Source: Geobacteraceae bacterium | GTDB taxonomy: Bacteria; Desulfobacterota; Desulfuromonadia; Desulfuromonadales; BM103 | NCBI GenBank assembly: GCA_024641085.1 | Contig: JAHEDT010000028.1 | Location: 1 to 39,871, forward strand | DNA length: 39,871 bases | Direction of reading: 5' to 3' | In this document: positions 1 through 8,041 of the stretch, in pieces | Layout: each line of letters opens with the position of its first letter | Numbering within the stretch: position 1 is the stretch's first letter | Notes under the pieces: generated by a model | Seen by the model: only the letters and a program-made list of their open reading frames with translations | Database searches by the model: none | Told to the model about the DNA's origin: nothing | Made by a program: the position numbers and the translations under genes

Positions 1-859
1 TGCGCATCTCGAAATCGATCTCCTGGAGCGTCTCGATGTGGTCGGACACGAAGGAGACCGGCACGATCAGCGCACCGGGCGCATGCTCTGCGCCGAGCTG
101 GTCGATCACCTCAAGGGTATCGGGCTCCATCCACTGCACCGGGCCGGAGCGGCTCTGGAAACCGAGCCGCCAGGGGCGATCTCCGAACCGTGCCATCACC
201 CCCCGGACAGTGCAGAGGACATGATCCAGGTAGGGGTCTCCTTCATCGATAAACTTCTGCGGCAGGGCATGCGCTGAGAAAAGGATGGGAATCTCATCGC
301 GCACCAGTTCGTGGAATTTTTCCAGCCCTTCACGCACCCGGTTGGCCAGGGCGTCGAGGTAGGCAGGCCAATCATACCAATCGCGTATGACCGTGTACTT
401 GAGTTCAGGGTAGACCCGTGCGGCAGTCGCCTCGAAATCCTTGAGACTGCTGCCGGTGGTCGCGTTGGTGTAGTGCGGGTACAGAGAGAGCACCACCGCC
501 TGCTCGACCCCCTCCTGCTTCATCCGCCTCAGGCACTCCTCGGCGCGGGGCCGCCAGTAGCGCATCGCCACGAAGGGTTTGACCTGCTCGCCCAATTCGC
601 GGGCCGTGCCTGCAGCCTGCTTGACGGTCCATTCGAGCAGCGGCGACTTGCCGCCGATCGAGGCATAGTTCAACTTGACTTTCGGCGCCCGCAACCGGCT
701 GATCAGGAACGCGAACGGCTTCTGCAACAGGGCACCGGCCGGCAACTGGATCAGGTCGCGATCGGCGAAGAGATTATAGAGAAACGGGCGGACCGCTCGT
801 AACGAGTCGGGTCCGCCCATATTCAGAAACACCAGTCCGGTTGGCTTGTCGAGGTTCAT
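1..859 (-). CDS. hemH: Ferrochelatase HemH (3' end beyond window)
   Basis: Inserts Fe2+ into a porphyrin, protoporphyrin IX in the classical route or coproporphyrin III in the coproporphyrin route. Read on the minus strand from the ATG at 857-859, the frame stays open to the window edge (about 286 codons), so the C-terminus is missing. It begins MNLDKPTGLVFLNMGGPDS, the usual HemH opening. Near the edge it has the family signatures FQSRSGPVQWMEP and PVSFVSDHIETLQEID, the latter with the active-site His and Glu region. A GAGGAAACC stretch lies about 11 nt upstream of the start. It follows hemE by 29 bp in the same direction, so the two are probably co-transcribed. Family assignment is secure; which porphyrin it uses cannot be read from the sequence. 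Confidence 0.95.
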   Translation of the reverse strand, partial: MNLDKPTGLVFLNMGGPDSLRAVRPFLYNLFADRDLIQLPAGALLQKPFAFLISRLRAPKVKLNYASIGGKSPLLEWTVKQAAGTARELGEQVKPFVAMRYWRPRAEECLRRMKQEGVEQAVVLSLYPHYTNATTGSSLKDFEATAARVYPELKYTVIRDWYDWPAYLDALANRVREGLEKFHELVRDEIPILFSAHALPQKFIDEGDPYLDHVLCTVRGVMARFGDRPWRLGFQSRSGPVQWMEPDTLEVIDQLGAEHAPGALIVPVSFVSDHIETLQEIDFEMR

Positions 860-888
860 GATTGACAGGTTTCCTCGTTCCGCGCTCC

Positions 889-1914
889 CTATTTGCCGCT
901 GTGCTTGTGCACACACTCGACCATGAACCGGGCATGCTCCGGATCGACGGTCGGCAGGATGCCGTGACCGAGGTTGAAGATGTGCCCCGGGCGACCGGCG
1001 TTCTCGTCGAGGATCCGTTTGACCTCGCGTTCGATGTGCGCCTTGGGCGCATACAGCACGGTCGGATCGAGGTTGCCCTGCACGGCAATCCTGGGGCCGA
1101 TGATGTCCCGGGCCTTGCCGAGGTTGACGTGCCAGTCGAGACCCATGACATCCGAGCCGGCCTTGGCGACGATGTCGAGCATGGTGCCGGCACCCTTGAC
1201 GAAATGGATGATCGGAACCGAGCGGTCGAGGCCGTTGATCAGCTTCTGGGTGTAGGGGAGAATGTACTTCTCGTAGTCAAGCGGCGAAACAATACCACCC
1301 CAGGTATCGAAGATCTGGATCGCCTGGGCACCGGCCTTGATCTGGGCGTTGAGATACTGGCGGTCCATCTCGGTGATCTTGTCCATCAACTTGGCGAACA
1401 GGTCCGGAGCACCGTACATCATGCGCTTGATCTGGGCGAAATCCTTGCTCCCCTTCCCCTCGACCATGTAGCAGGCCAGGGTGAAGGGCGCTCCGCCAAA
1501 GCCGATCAACGGCACCCGGCCCTCGAACTCACGACGCAGGATTCTGATCGTTTCGAGGACGTAAGGGACGTCCTCTTCCATGACCGGGATGCGCAGTGCA
1601 TCAATATCGGCCTCGGTGCGAACCGGGTTTTCAAAAACCGGGCCCGGTACGAAGTCGAGCTTCAGCCCCATCGGTTCTACCGGGGTCAGAATATCGGAGA
1701 AGAGAATCGCCGCATCAGCGTTCAGGTAATCGATCGGCTGGATGGTCACCTCGGCGGCCAGTTCCGGCGTCTTGCACAGTTCGAGAAACGTGACCTTCTT
1801 GCGGACCGCCATGTACTGGGGCAGGTAACGGCCGGCCTGACGCATCAGCCAGACGGGGGTATAGTCGGTGGCCTCACCGCGACAAGCTTTTAAAAACGTG
1901 TAGTCTGTAGACAT
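889..1914 (-). CDS. hemE: Uroporphyrinogen decarboxylase HemE
   Basis: Decarboxylates the four acetate side chains of uroporphyrinogen III to give coproporphyrinogen III in the cytoplasm. The 341-residue product has the normal family length. It shows the N-terminal signature PVWLMRQAGRYLPQY (from residue 20), the conserved Asp in FSDILTP (D74) and the second signature GFGGAPFTLACYMVEG. I chose the ATG at 1912-1914 (MSTDYTFL) because AGGAGG lies just upstream; the frame stays open ten codons further, but without a ribosome site. It lies between the radical SAM gene (98 bp upstream) and hemH (29 bp downstream), all on the minus strand, forming a heme operon. Confidence 0.97.
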   Translation of the reverse strand: MSTDYTFLKACRGEATDYTPVWLMRQAGRYLPQYMAVRKKVTFLELCKTPELAAEVTIQPIDYLNADAAILFSDILTPVEPMGLKLDFVPGPVFENPVRTEADIDALRIPVMEEDVPYVLETIRILRREFEGRVPLIGFGGAPFTLACYMVEGKGSKDFAQIKRMMYGAPDLFAKLMDKITEMDRQYLNAQIKAGAQAIQIFDTWGGIVSPLDYEKYILPYTQKLINGLDRSVPIIHFVKGAGTMLDIVAKAGSDVMGLDWHVNLGKARDIIGPRIAVQGNLDPTVLYAPKAHIEREVKRILDENAGRPGHIFNLGHGILPTVDPEHARFMVECVHKHSGK

Positions 1915-2012
1915 CGTGTTGTTGCCTCCTGTAATGATGCACATTCGATACTAGGGGCTGGGTGCTGGAGACTGGTATTGTCAGCCCCGAGGCCCGCTCC
2001 ACCAGCAACCAA

Positions 2013-3119
2013 TCATTTGGGTGCGTTTTGGGCCGCTTCCTGTTCCATGCGCTTGCGGGTGCGATGGGGGATATAGTTGCAGAACGGCTCTTCTTCCATG
2101 TAGTCGCCATAAACAGCATCGGCGCGGGCCCGGCAACCACCGCAGACGTTGATGAACTCGCACTCGCCGCACTTGCCCTTGTATTTTTTGAAGTCGCGCA
2201 GGTCGTTGAAGGTCTTGCTGTTGAACCAGAGGTCCTTGAACGGTACCTGCTTGACGTTGCCGACCGAGGAATGGAAGTACGAGCAGGGCTTGAGATTGCC
2301 GAAACAGTCAATCAGGCAGATGGTCTGGGCGGCGATGCAGCCCTTGCCGCCGCCGGTGGAGAAGGTCAGGCTGCGGCGCTTGAAATCGACGCCTTCCGCC
2401 TTGGCCATCTGCGGCACGACACGATAGTAGTGCGGCGCACAGGTCGGCCGCATGAGAATCTCGTCTTCGCCCTTCTCCTGTTCATAGTGCCAGGTGAGAA
2501 TCTCCTCGTAGTCCTCCTTGGAGATCAGTTCGTTCATGATCTCCTCGCCGCGGCCGGTCGGCACGATCATGAACATGTACCAGGCGGTGGCACCAAGGGC
2601 CTTTGAGACTTTGAAGGTAGCGCCGATATCATGCTGGTTGCGCTTGGTGAAGGAGGAGTTGATCAGGAACTTGATGCCGTTGCGCTTGAGGGTTTCGGCA
2701 CCGCGCACCACCCCCTCGAACGCCCCCGGGCAGGAGCGGAAGTCGTCGTGGATCTCGGCGGTCGAGCCATCAAGGGAGAGTGAGACCATCTTGATGTCGG
2801 CGGCCATCATCTGCGCGCAGACTTCATCGGTGATCAGGGTGCCGTTGGTCGCCATGCACATGCGCAGCCCCTTGCCGGTGCCGTAGCGGGCGATCTCGAA
2901 AATGTCCTTGCGCAGCAGCGGCTCGCCACCGGACAGGACCATGACCGGTTGACTGACCTCGCAGATATCGTCGATCAGCTTGAAGGCTTCCTGGGTATTG
3001 AAATCACCGATGGCCGCGTCCATGTCCGATGAGCAGCGACAGTGGACACAGTTCAGATTACAGCGCTGGGTCGACTCCCAGGCAATCCATTTCGGAATAA
3101 ATTCTGCTTTTGGCACCAT
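2013..3119 (-). CDS. Radical SAM/SPASM protein, AhbC/AhbD/NirJ type, heme-biosynthesis associated
   Basis: A 368-residue radical SAM enzyme. The N-terminal cluster motif is C20-NLN-C24-VH-C27, and the glycine-rich SAM motif is [10 protein letters not shown] cysteine-rich C-terminal SPASM region follows, including [17 protein letters not shown], a pattern typical of the NirJ/AhbC/AhbD heme-modifying enzymes. Those proteins act on siroheme-derived intermediates or, for AhbD, decarboxylate coproheme to heme b. The start at 3117-3119 is preceded by AAGGAGGT. It is the first gene of the run leading into hemE and hemH, which supports a tetrapyrrole role. Motifs alone do not separate AhbC, AhbD and NirJ1/2. 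My preference for an AhbD-like activity is inferred from the neighbours. Confidence 0.8.
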   Translation of the reverse strand: MVPKAEFIPKWIAWESTQRCNLNCVHCRCSSDMDAAIGDFNTQEAFKLIDDICEVSQPVMVLSGGEPLLRKDIFEIARYGTGKGLRMCMATNGTLITDEVCAQMMAADIKMVSLSLDGSTAEIHDDFRSCPGAFEGVVRGAETLKRNGIKFLINSSFTKRNQHDIGATFKVSKALGATAWYMFMIVPTGRGEEIMNELISKEDYEEILTWHYEQEKGEDEILMRPTCAPHYYRVVPQMAKAEGVDFKRRSLTFSTGGGKGCIAAQTICLIDCFGNLKPCSYFHSSVGNVKQVPFKDLWFNSKTFNDLRDFKKYKGKCGECEFINVCGGCRARADAVYGDYMEEEPFCNYIPHRTRKRMEQEAAQNAPK

Positions 3120-3161
3120 TCCGGTACCTCCTTGGGAAACATAATCTCGACAAAAGAATGA

Positions 3162-3183
3162 GGTTCGGGGTTACCCCCGAACC
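3162..3183 (-). promoter_or_regulatory. 5' leader hairpin with GNRA-type loop before the radical SAM gene
   Basis: On the minus strand the leader of the radical SAM/heme operon contains a perfect 9-bp stem (GGTTCGGGG with CCCCGAACC) closed by GTAA, a GNRA tetraloop. It ends 42 nt before the start codon. A candidate promoter, TTGTCA and then TGTACA about 16 nt later, lies upstream on the same strand at about 3193-3220. No long T-run follows, so I read it as a transcript-stabilising or regulatory leader element, not a terminator. Confidence 0.5.
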
Positions 3184-3376
3184 ACTGAGAGCAGTGTACA
3201 ACAGAACTCGCTGGTCTGACAAGTTTTAAGGGTCTGCCGTCTCACGGGATTGCCTGCGGTCAGGCAGGGAAAGGCGCTTGTTGTTCAGCATCCAGCGGGG
3301 CCTTTTAACCGCGGACAGTGAAACAAAAACCATTTCCCCTGTCAATAAGTTAGGCCATCCAAAGATCATTTTAGCA

Positions 3377-3403
3377 ATAAAAAAAGGCAGCCTTCGGGCT
3401 GCC
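3377..3403 (-). terminator. Rho-independent terminator of the nitronate monooxygenase-like gene
   Basis: The perfect 7-bp stem GGCAGCC/GGCTGCC with a 4-nt loop is followed, in the minus-strand direction, by a run of T residues (complement of aataaaaaaa at 3376-3385). It lies 28 bp past the stop codon of the 3432-4505 gene. The rest of the 312-bp gap 3120-3431 holds the leader of the radical SAM gene and no convincing reading frame. Confidence 0.85.
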
Positions 3404-3431
3404 CTGGTCAGAAAATGAAACATGGGGATGG

Positions 3432-4505
3432 TCAACCGCACTGGGCAAGCGGCACTTCATCATGGAAAAGCTCCTCGAAAATCTCCGCGACCGTCTCGAT
3501 GCGCGTCGCCTTCCATGCATTGGAACCACAGAAAACCAAGCCGGTCTCCGTATCGCCGCGCTGGGCTCGATCAAGAGCGTGGACAATACAGAACCGTTCC
3601 CCTTCCGACTTGTAAGTACACTTGCGCAAACAACCGGTCGGACAGGTGGGCGTCATTTCCAGGTCGCGTTCCCGAATTTCCTCCACGTTGGCGATCAGGG
3701 CCCTGCCCGGCAGGCCGGCCGGACTCATGAGCAGGCCGATGTCCTCCTTTTTACAGTCAAGGTAAGCCTGTTTGAAAGCATCATCGGCATCGCACTCCTC
3801 GGTACAGACGAAACGCGTGCCCATCTGCACACCGTCGGCGCCTTGCTCAAGGGCGTGCATGAGGTCATTGCGATCCCAGATGCCACCGGCGGCGATAACC
3901 GGTATGTCGAGGTTCCAGGTCTCGCGGAAATAAGCCTTGACGCCACGAACCGTCGCGTATTGATCATACTGGCCGGTCCCGATATTCTCGAACTTGTCAC
4001 CCAGGTGGCCACCTGCGGTATCAGGATCCTCGACCACGATGGCATCAGGGAAGCGATTGTAGGCTTTGTGCCACTTGCGGGCGATCAACTCGGCCGCCTT
4101 GACCGAGGAGACGATCGGCACCAAGGCCACGTCCGGCCAGTCGGCGGTCAGTTCAGGGAGGTTCATCGGCAGCCCGGCACCACTGACAATCAACTTGGCG
4201 CCACCTTCGCAGGAGGCCTTGACCAGCTCGGCATAATCGGTGACCGCCACCATGCAGTTGGTGCCGATGACCCCGTCCGGAGCAATCGCGTATGCCTTGG
4301 CCAACTCGTCCTTGAGCGCCAGAGGCTCAGCGGCAAAATAGTTGTCACCCTTGAAGCGCGGCGAATTCAGGCCGATCCCCGCCGTAGCCACCAGGCCGAT
4401 ACCACCGCAACGCGCCACGTTGCCGGCCAGCCGGTGACCGGAGATGCGAACGGCCATGCCGCCTTGAATCAGGGGAAAGCGAACTTCGTGTTTGCCAATA
4501 CGCAT
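3432..4505 (-). CDS. Nitronate monooxygenase-like FMN protein with Cys-rich C-terminus
   Basis: A 357-residue TIM-barrel flavoprotein of the 2-nitropropane dioxygenase / nitronate monooxygenase / FabK superfamily. The opening PLIQGGMAVRIS and the AGGHLGD stretch (catalytic-type His167) are family hallmarks, and AAGGIWDRNDL and GVQMGTRF form the FMN phosphate-binding region. The C-terminal tail is unusual: it carries C288, C292 and C296 in a CX3CX3C spacing plus C306 and C326, which could bind a metal or Fe-S cluster. The start at 4503-4505 follows AGAGGAGAA. It is a single gene, divergent from the histidine kinase. The substrate could be a nitronate, or an enoyl-ACP if it acts like FabK; neither can be settled here. 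Confidence 0.8.
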   Translation of the reverse strand: MRIGKHEVRFPLIQGGMAVRISGHRLAGNVARCGGIGLVATAGIGLNSPRFKGDNYFAAEPLALKDELAKAYAIAPDGVIGTNCMVAVTDYAELVKASCEGGAKLIVSGAGLPMNLPELTADWPDVALVPIVSSVKAAELIARKWHKAYNRFPDAIVVEDPDTAGGHLGDKFENIGTGQYDQYATVRGVKAYFRETWNLDIPVIAAGGIWDRNDLMHALEQGADGVQMGTRFVCTEECDADDAFKQAYLDCKKEDIGLLMSPAGLPGRALIANVEEIRERDLEMTPTCPTGCLRKCTYKSEGERFCIVHALDRAQRGDTETGLVFCGSNAWKATRIETVAEIFEELFHDEVPLAQCG

Positions 4506-4637
4506 AGATTCTCCTCTGGATATACCAAGATCAATTATAATTTAGCAAATTGGCCGCCATCATTTTGTAATACTTCTGTAAAAGCGTGATCTTCTCCCCC
4601 TTGCCGCCTGCCGCCGGTAATGGTAAAGATGGGTCTT

Positions 4638-5600
4638 ATGAACTGGCTGAAACGCATTTTCAATCCGCTCATGGCTTTTATCGGCATCCAGCTGGCCTGG
4701 GTGCTGGTGGTGATCGTCTGGCTGAACTGGTTCCTAGGCAACCATCGCAAGTTGAGGGAACTGGCAGAGAAGTACAGTCCGGAACTGCTGGTCGGCGGAC
4801 CGGACTGGCTGATTCTGACCGAAGGGCTGCTGCTGCTGATCTCGATACTGGTCGGGGTCTATGTGATCTTTCTCTACTGGAAGAGGCAGTCGGCGTTGGT
4901 CCGCGAACAGCGCCAGTTTATCGCCCAGGTCACGCATGAGCTGAAATCCCCCCTGGCCTCGCTGCAGCTCCACCTGGAAACACTGCGTCGCCATCAGCCC
5001 TCTCCCGAGCGCCAGGCGGCCTTCGTCGAGACCATGATGAGCGACACCGGCCGTCTCAACAGCCTGATTGACAATCTGCTCTCGGCCAACCGGGTCGGTC
5101 AGAAGCATTGGGGTCTCAATCTGCAGACAACCGACTTCAGTGCCTTCGTTGAAAAATATTTCCGTGCCCGCCAGTTCGCCCTGCCCAAGGCCGGCAAGTT
5201 GGCTCTCGACATCACGCCCGGTATTTATGTCGCCATGGACCATGATGCAATGGAGACGGTTTTGCGCAACCTGCTGGAAAATGCCGTGCTCTATTCCGAC
5301 GCTCCCCCTGACATCAGCGTGACCCTGGACAGGGACCATGACAAGTGCTGCCTGGCTTTCGCCGACCGCGGCCGCGGCATAGACCGCAACGAGCAGAAAA
5401 AAATCTTCAACATGTTCTACCGGATTCGCCGCAGCAATGAAAACATCCGTGGCACCGGGCTTGGGCTCTTCATCGTACATGCGACGATTCGCCGCCACCG
5501 CGGCCAGGTTACGGTGGAGAGCAAGGGGAAAGGGCAGGGGACGACGTTCCGCATCATCCTCCCGGTCACGCAAGTGGCCGCTGGGGAGTCGACGTCATGA
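4638..5600 (+). CDS. Sensor histidine kinase, membrane-bound
   Basis: A 320-residue two-component kinase. Two hydrophobic segments (about residues 10-33 and 59-80) flank only about 25 residues, so there is hardly any extracytoplasmic sensor domain. The HisKA motif THELKSP places the phosphorylated His at residue 100. The HATPase domain shows LLENAVLYS (N box), ADRGRGID (G1) and GTGLGLFIVH (G2). Possible starts are ATGs at 4620, 4629 and 4638, none with a strong ribosome site; I chose 4638 because it leaves a short cytoplasmic N-terminus. The stop overlaps the response regulator start (ATGA), indicating translational coupling. The signal is not known. Confidence 0.9.
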   Translation: MNWLKRIFNPLMAFIGIQLAWVLVVIVWLNWFLGNHRKLRELAEKYSPELLVGGPDWLILTEGLLLLISILVGVYVIFLYWKRQSALVREQRQFIAQVTHELKSPLASLQLHLETLRRHQPSPERQAAFVETMMSDTGRLNSLIDNLLSANRVGQKHWGLNLQTTDFSAFVEKYFRARQFALPKAGKLALDITPGIYVAMDHDAMETVLRNLLENAVLYSDAPPDISVTLDRDHDKCCLAFADRGRGIDRNEQKKIFNMFYRIRRSNENIRGTGLGLFIVHATIRRHRGQVTVESKGKGQGTTFRIILPVTQVAAGESTS

Positions 5601-6301
5601 AGCGACCGCACATCCTGCTCATCGAAGACGAAACACACATCGCCCAGGGGCTGATCTTCAACCTGGAGCTCGAAGGCTTCCGGGTCACCCACGTCGAGAC
5701 CGGAGCGGCGGCGAGGCAAGCCTTCCGCAGCCAAACGTTTGATCTCGTCGTACTCGACCTGATGCTGCCCGACAGCCATGGGATTGACCTGTGCAGCGAG
5801 ATGCGGCAGTTGGCGCCCAAACTGCCGATCCTCATACTGACCGCTTTGGGTAAAGAGCTGGACCGCATCAGCGGACTGAAGGCAGGCGCCGACGACTATC
5901 TCACCAAACCTTTCAGCCTCGATGAATTCCTCTTGCGTCTGCACGGCATGCTGCGCCGTTCCGCCTGGTATCAACCGGCGTACAACAAGGAAGAGGTCTA
6001 CAACTTCGGCAGCAACCGCGTCGACCTGAAGAACCTGCAGGCCACCACCGCACACGGCAACATCCGCCTCACCGAGCTGGAGGGGCGCATGCTGGCAATT
6101 TTCTTCGCCAAAGAGGGCGAAACCCTCACCCGGGCCGAACTGCTCGAGTCGGCCTGGGGGATGGCCGCAGACACTGAAACCCGCACCCTCGACAATTTCA
6201 TCGTCCGGTTGCGCAGGTACTTCGAGGACAACCCGGCCCACCCTCAACATTTCCTGACCGTGCGTGGTCGGGGCTACCGCTTTATCAAGGAATCGGGATA
6301 A
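5597..6301 (+). CDS. Response regulator, OmpR/PhoB family
   Basis: A 234-residue DNA-binding response regulator. The receiver domain has the acidic pair E10/D11, phospho-acceptor D54 in VVLDLMLPD, Thr82 in LTALGK and Lys104 in YLTKPF. The C-terminal winged helix has LTELEGRMLAIF and ends in VRGRGYRFIKE, typical of the OmpR class. It overlaps the kinase gene by 4 bp and is its likely partner. No target operon is evident. The next gene begins 186 bp later, and no terminator is visible in between. Confidence 0.95.
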   Translation: MKRPHILLIEDETHIAQGLIFNLELEGFRVTHVETGAAARQAFRSQTFDLVVLDLMLPDSHGIDLCSEMRQLAPKLPILILTALGKELDRISGLKAGADDYLTKPFSLDEFLLRLHGMLRRSAWYQPAYNKEEVYNFGSNRVDLKNLQATTAHGNIRLTELEGRMLAIFFAKEGETLTRAELLESAWGMAADTETRTLDNFIVRLRRYFEDNPAHPQHFLTVRGRGYRFIKESG

Positions 6302-6389
6302 TTAGATTCTCAAGCAAAAGCATCCAGAAAAACCTTGTTGAGATTGGTGAGGCATTTAAGAACGCCCAAAGCGTTGCGCCTTGCTTGAA

Positions 6390-6412
6390 CCCTTTGCGTC
6401 TTTGCGTTAGAG
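6390..6412. repeat. Dispersed 'GCAAAGACGCAAAG' type intergenic repeat
   Basis: Read on the minus strand, this short stretch is CTCTAACGCAAAGACGCAAA followed by GGG. It resembles the left arm of the element near 39641-39657 in this window (TAACGCAGAGGCGCAAAG). Both lie between genes. I regard them as copies of one degenerate dispersed repeat; only two or three copies can be compared here. Confidence 0.5.
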
Positions 6413-6486
6413 TCTGGTCTCAATCTTTACCAAACCAGAGACAACAATGACTGATAACAACGTTCAACCCCTTGAGGAGGACAGAC

Positions 6487-7473
6487 ATGAAAGCTGTCTT
6501 GATGGAAGGCTTCGGCGGCCTCGACGTTCTGAAGGTCGGTGAAATCGATAAACCCGCACCGCAGGAAGGGCAGGTTCTGGTCATGGTGGCGGCCACCTCT
6601 GTCAACCGCCCCGACCTGGTGCAGCGTGCAGGCAAGTACCCGCCCCCCCCAGGCGATTCGGAGATTCTCGGACTCGAAGTATCCGGAACCATCGCAGAAC
6701 TCGGTCCGGGCGTTAAAGGCTGGGCCGTCGGCGATCGGGTCATTTCCCTGGTCGGTGGCGGCGGTTACGCCGAGTACGCAGTAGCCTACGCCAACCACTT
6801 GATGCGCATTCCAGACAGCATGAGCTTCGAAGAAGCTGCCTGCATCTGCGAGTCCTACATCACAGCGTTTCTCAATGTCTTTATGATCGGCGGCTTCCAG
6901 GACGGCCAGACGGCCATCCTGCATGGCGGGGGGGGTGGCGTCAATACGGCAGCCCTCCAGCTTTGCAAGGCGCTCACCCCGAACAGCAGGTTGATCGTTA
7001 CCGCCCACCCCTCGAAGATGGAACGGGTCAGCGACCTGGGCGCTGACCTGGTGATCAACTATCTCGAGAACCCGGACTTTACGGACATTGTCAAGGAGTA
7101 CACCGGGAAAAAAGGGGTCGACCTGATCCTCGACCATGTCGGCGCCAAGTACCTCGCCCCGAACATGAACTCGCTCGGCTACAAGGGTACGCTGGTCATC
7201 ATCGGTGTCATCTCGGGCATCAAGGCCGAACTCAATCTCGCCCTGATGATGGTCAAACGCCAGCAGATCATCGGTTCGGTGCTGCGCTCGCGACCGGTTT
7301 CCGAAAAAGCCGAGATCGTCGCCGAATTCACCCGGCGCGCCCTGCCGAAATTTGCCGATCAAACCATCGTGCCGATCATCGAAAAGGCCTTCGCCATAGA
7401 AGATGTTGTCGACGCTCACCGGATGATGGAAGAAGACCAGCACTTCGGCAAGATCGTCCTCAAAATCAGCTGA
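6487..7473 (+). CDS. NAD(P)H:quinone oxidoreductase-like MDR protein (PIG3/QorA type)
   Basis: A 328-residue medium-chain dehydrogenase/reductase of the zinc-independent quinone-oxidoreductase group. The start MKAVLMEGFGG, the SVNRPDLVQRAGKYPPPPG region and GLEVSGTI match the PIG3-like branch. The nucleotide-binding turn is GGGGGVNTAALQL. The zinc-ligand cysteines of alcohol dehydrogenases are absent. I chose the ATG at 6487 because AGGAGG ends 6 nt upstream; an in-frame ATG at 6472 has no ribosome site. It is the first of three genes (quinone oxidoreductase, shikimate-kinase-like, PilZ) separated by only 27 and 10 bp. It probably reduces quinones or reactive carbonyls with NAD(P)H; the natural substrate is unknown. 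Confidence 0.85.
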   Translation: MKAVLMEGFGGLDVLKVGEIDKPAPQEGQVLVMVAATSVNRPDLVQRAGKYPPPPGDSEILGLEVSGTIAELGPGVKGWAVGDRVISLVGGGGYAEYAVAYANHLMRIPDSMSFEEAACICESYITAFLNVFMIGGFQDGQTAILHGGGGGVNTAALQLCKALTPNSRLIVTAHPSKMERVSDLGADLVINYLENPDFTDIVKEYTGKKGVDLILDHVGAKYLAPNMNSLGYKGTLVIIGVISGIKAELNLALMMVKRQQIIGSVLRSRPVSEKAEIVAEFTRRALPKFADQTIVPIIEKAFAIEDVVDAHRMMEEDQHFGKIVLKIS

Positions 7474-7500
7474 TCTGATACGACCAGCCGAGCACCTGTC

Positions 7501-8031
7501 ATGAGAGAAGACTGCGCCCTCAACATCATCCTGATCGGCATGCCTGGCGCCGGGAAAAGCACGGTCGGCGTACTGCTGGCCAAACGTCTCGGCTACCAGT
7601 TTGTCGATACCGACCTGCTGCTCCAGACCCGTCATCATTGCCGTCTGCAGCAGATCATTGCCCGGGAAGGACTGGCGGCCTTCAAACGGATCGAGGAGGA
7701 CGTCCTGTGCAGTCTCGCCATATCGCACAGCGTGGTTGCCACCGGCGGCTCGGCCGTGTACAGTGAGCGGGCCATGGCCCACTTGAGACAACTCGGGCAG
7801 CTGGTCTTTATCGATATCCCTCTGGAGGAACTGCTCACCAGGGTCAACGATATGGACAGCCGTGGACTGGTGATCGGTCCGGATGAAACCTATCAGCACC
7901 TCTATGACGAACGCCTGCCGCTCTACAGAAAGTACGCCGAGGTGACGATTGCCGGTGGCGGGCTGACGGTCGAGGCTGTCGCCGCGGCTGTTGAGCAGCA
8001 GGTCTGTGAGCAATCCCACGACTTGGATTAA
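7501..8031 (+). CDS. Shikimate-kinase-like P-loop kinase
   Basis: A 176-residue kinase related to AroK/AroL. The P-loop is GMPGAGKST (residues 13-21), and VDTD supplies the shikimate-binding type Asp38. Two residues expected in true shikimate kinases differ: the Arg of the FRxxE motif is Lys62 (FKRIE), and the GGG substrate-binding turn reads GGS (Ser84). The lid also has RGLVIG where RPLL is usual. The Arg of ERLPLYRKYA near the C-terminus is kept. It may still phosphorylate shikimate or may have moved to another hydroxylated substrate. It sits between a quinone oxidoreductase and a PilZ gene, not in an aromatic operon. Confidence 0.75.
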   Translation: MREDCALNIILIGMPGAGKSTVGVLLAKRLGYQFVDTDLLLQTRHHCRLQQIIAREGLAAFKRIEEDVLCSLAISHSVVATGGSAVYSERAMAHLRQLGQLVFIDIPLEELLTRVNDMDSRGLVIGPDETYQHLYDERLPLYRKYAEVTIAGGGLTVEAVAAAVEQQVCEQSHDLD

Positions 8032-8041
8032 TTGAACCGCC

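Noticed and set aside
1954-1988. Inverted repeat GGGGCTG/CAGCCCC between the radical SAM gene and hemE
   Set aside because: 7-bp arms with a 21-nt loop in low-complexity sequence; weak as a regulatory element.
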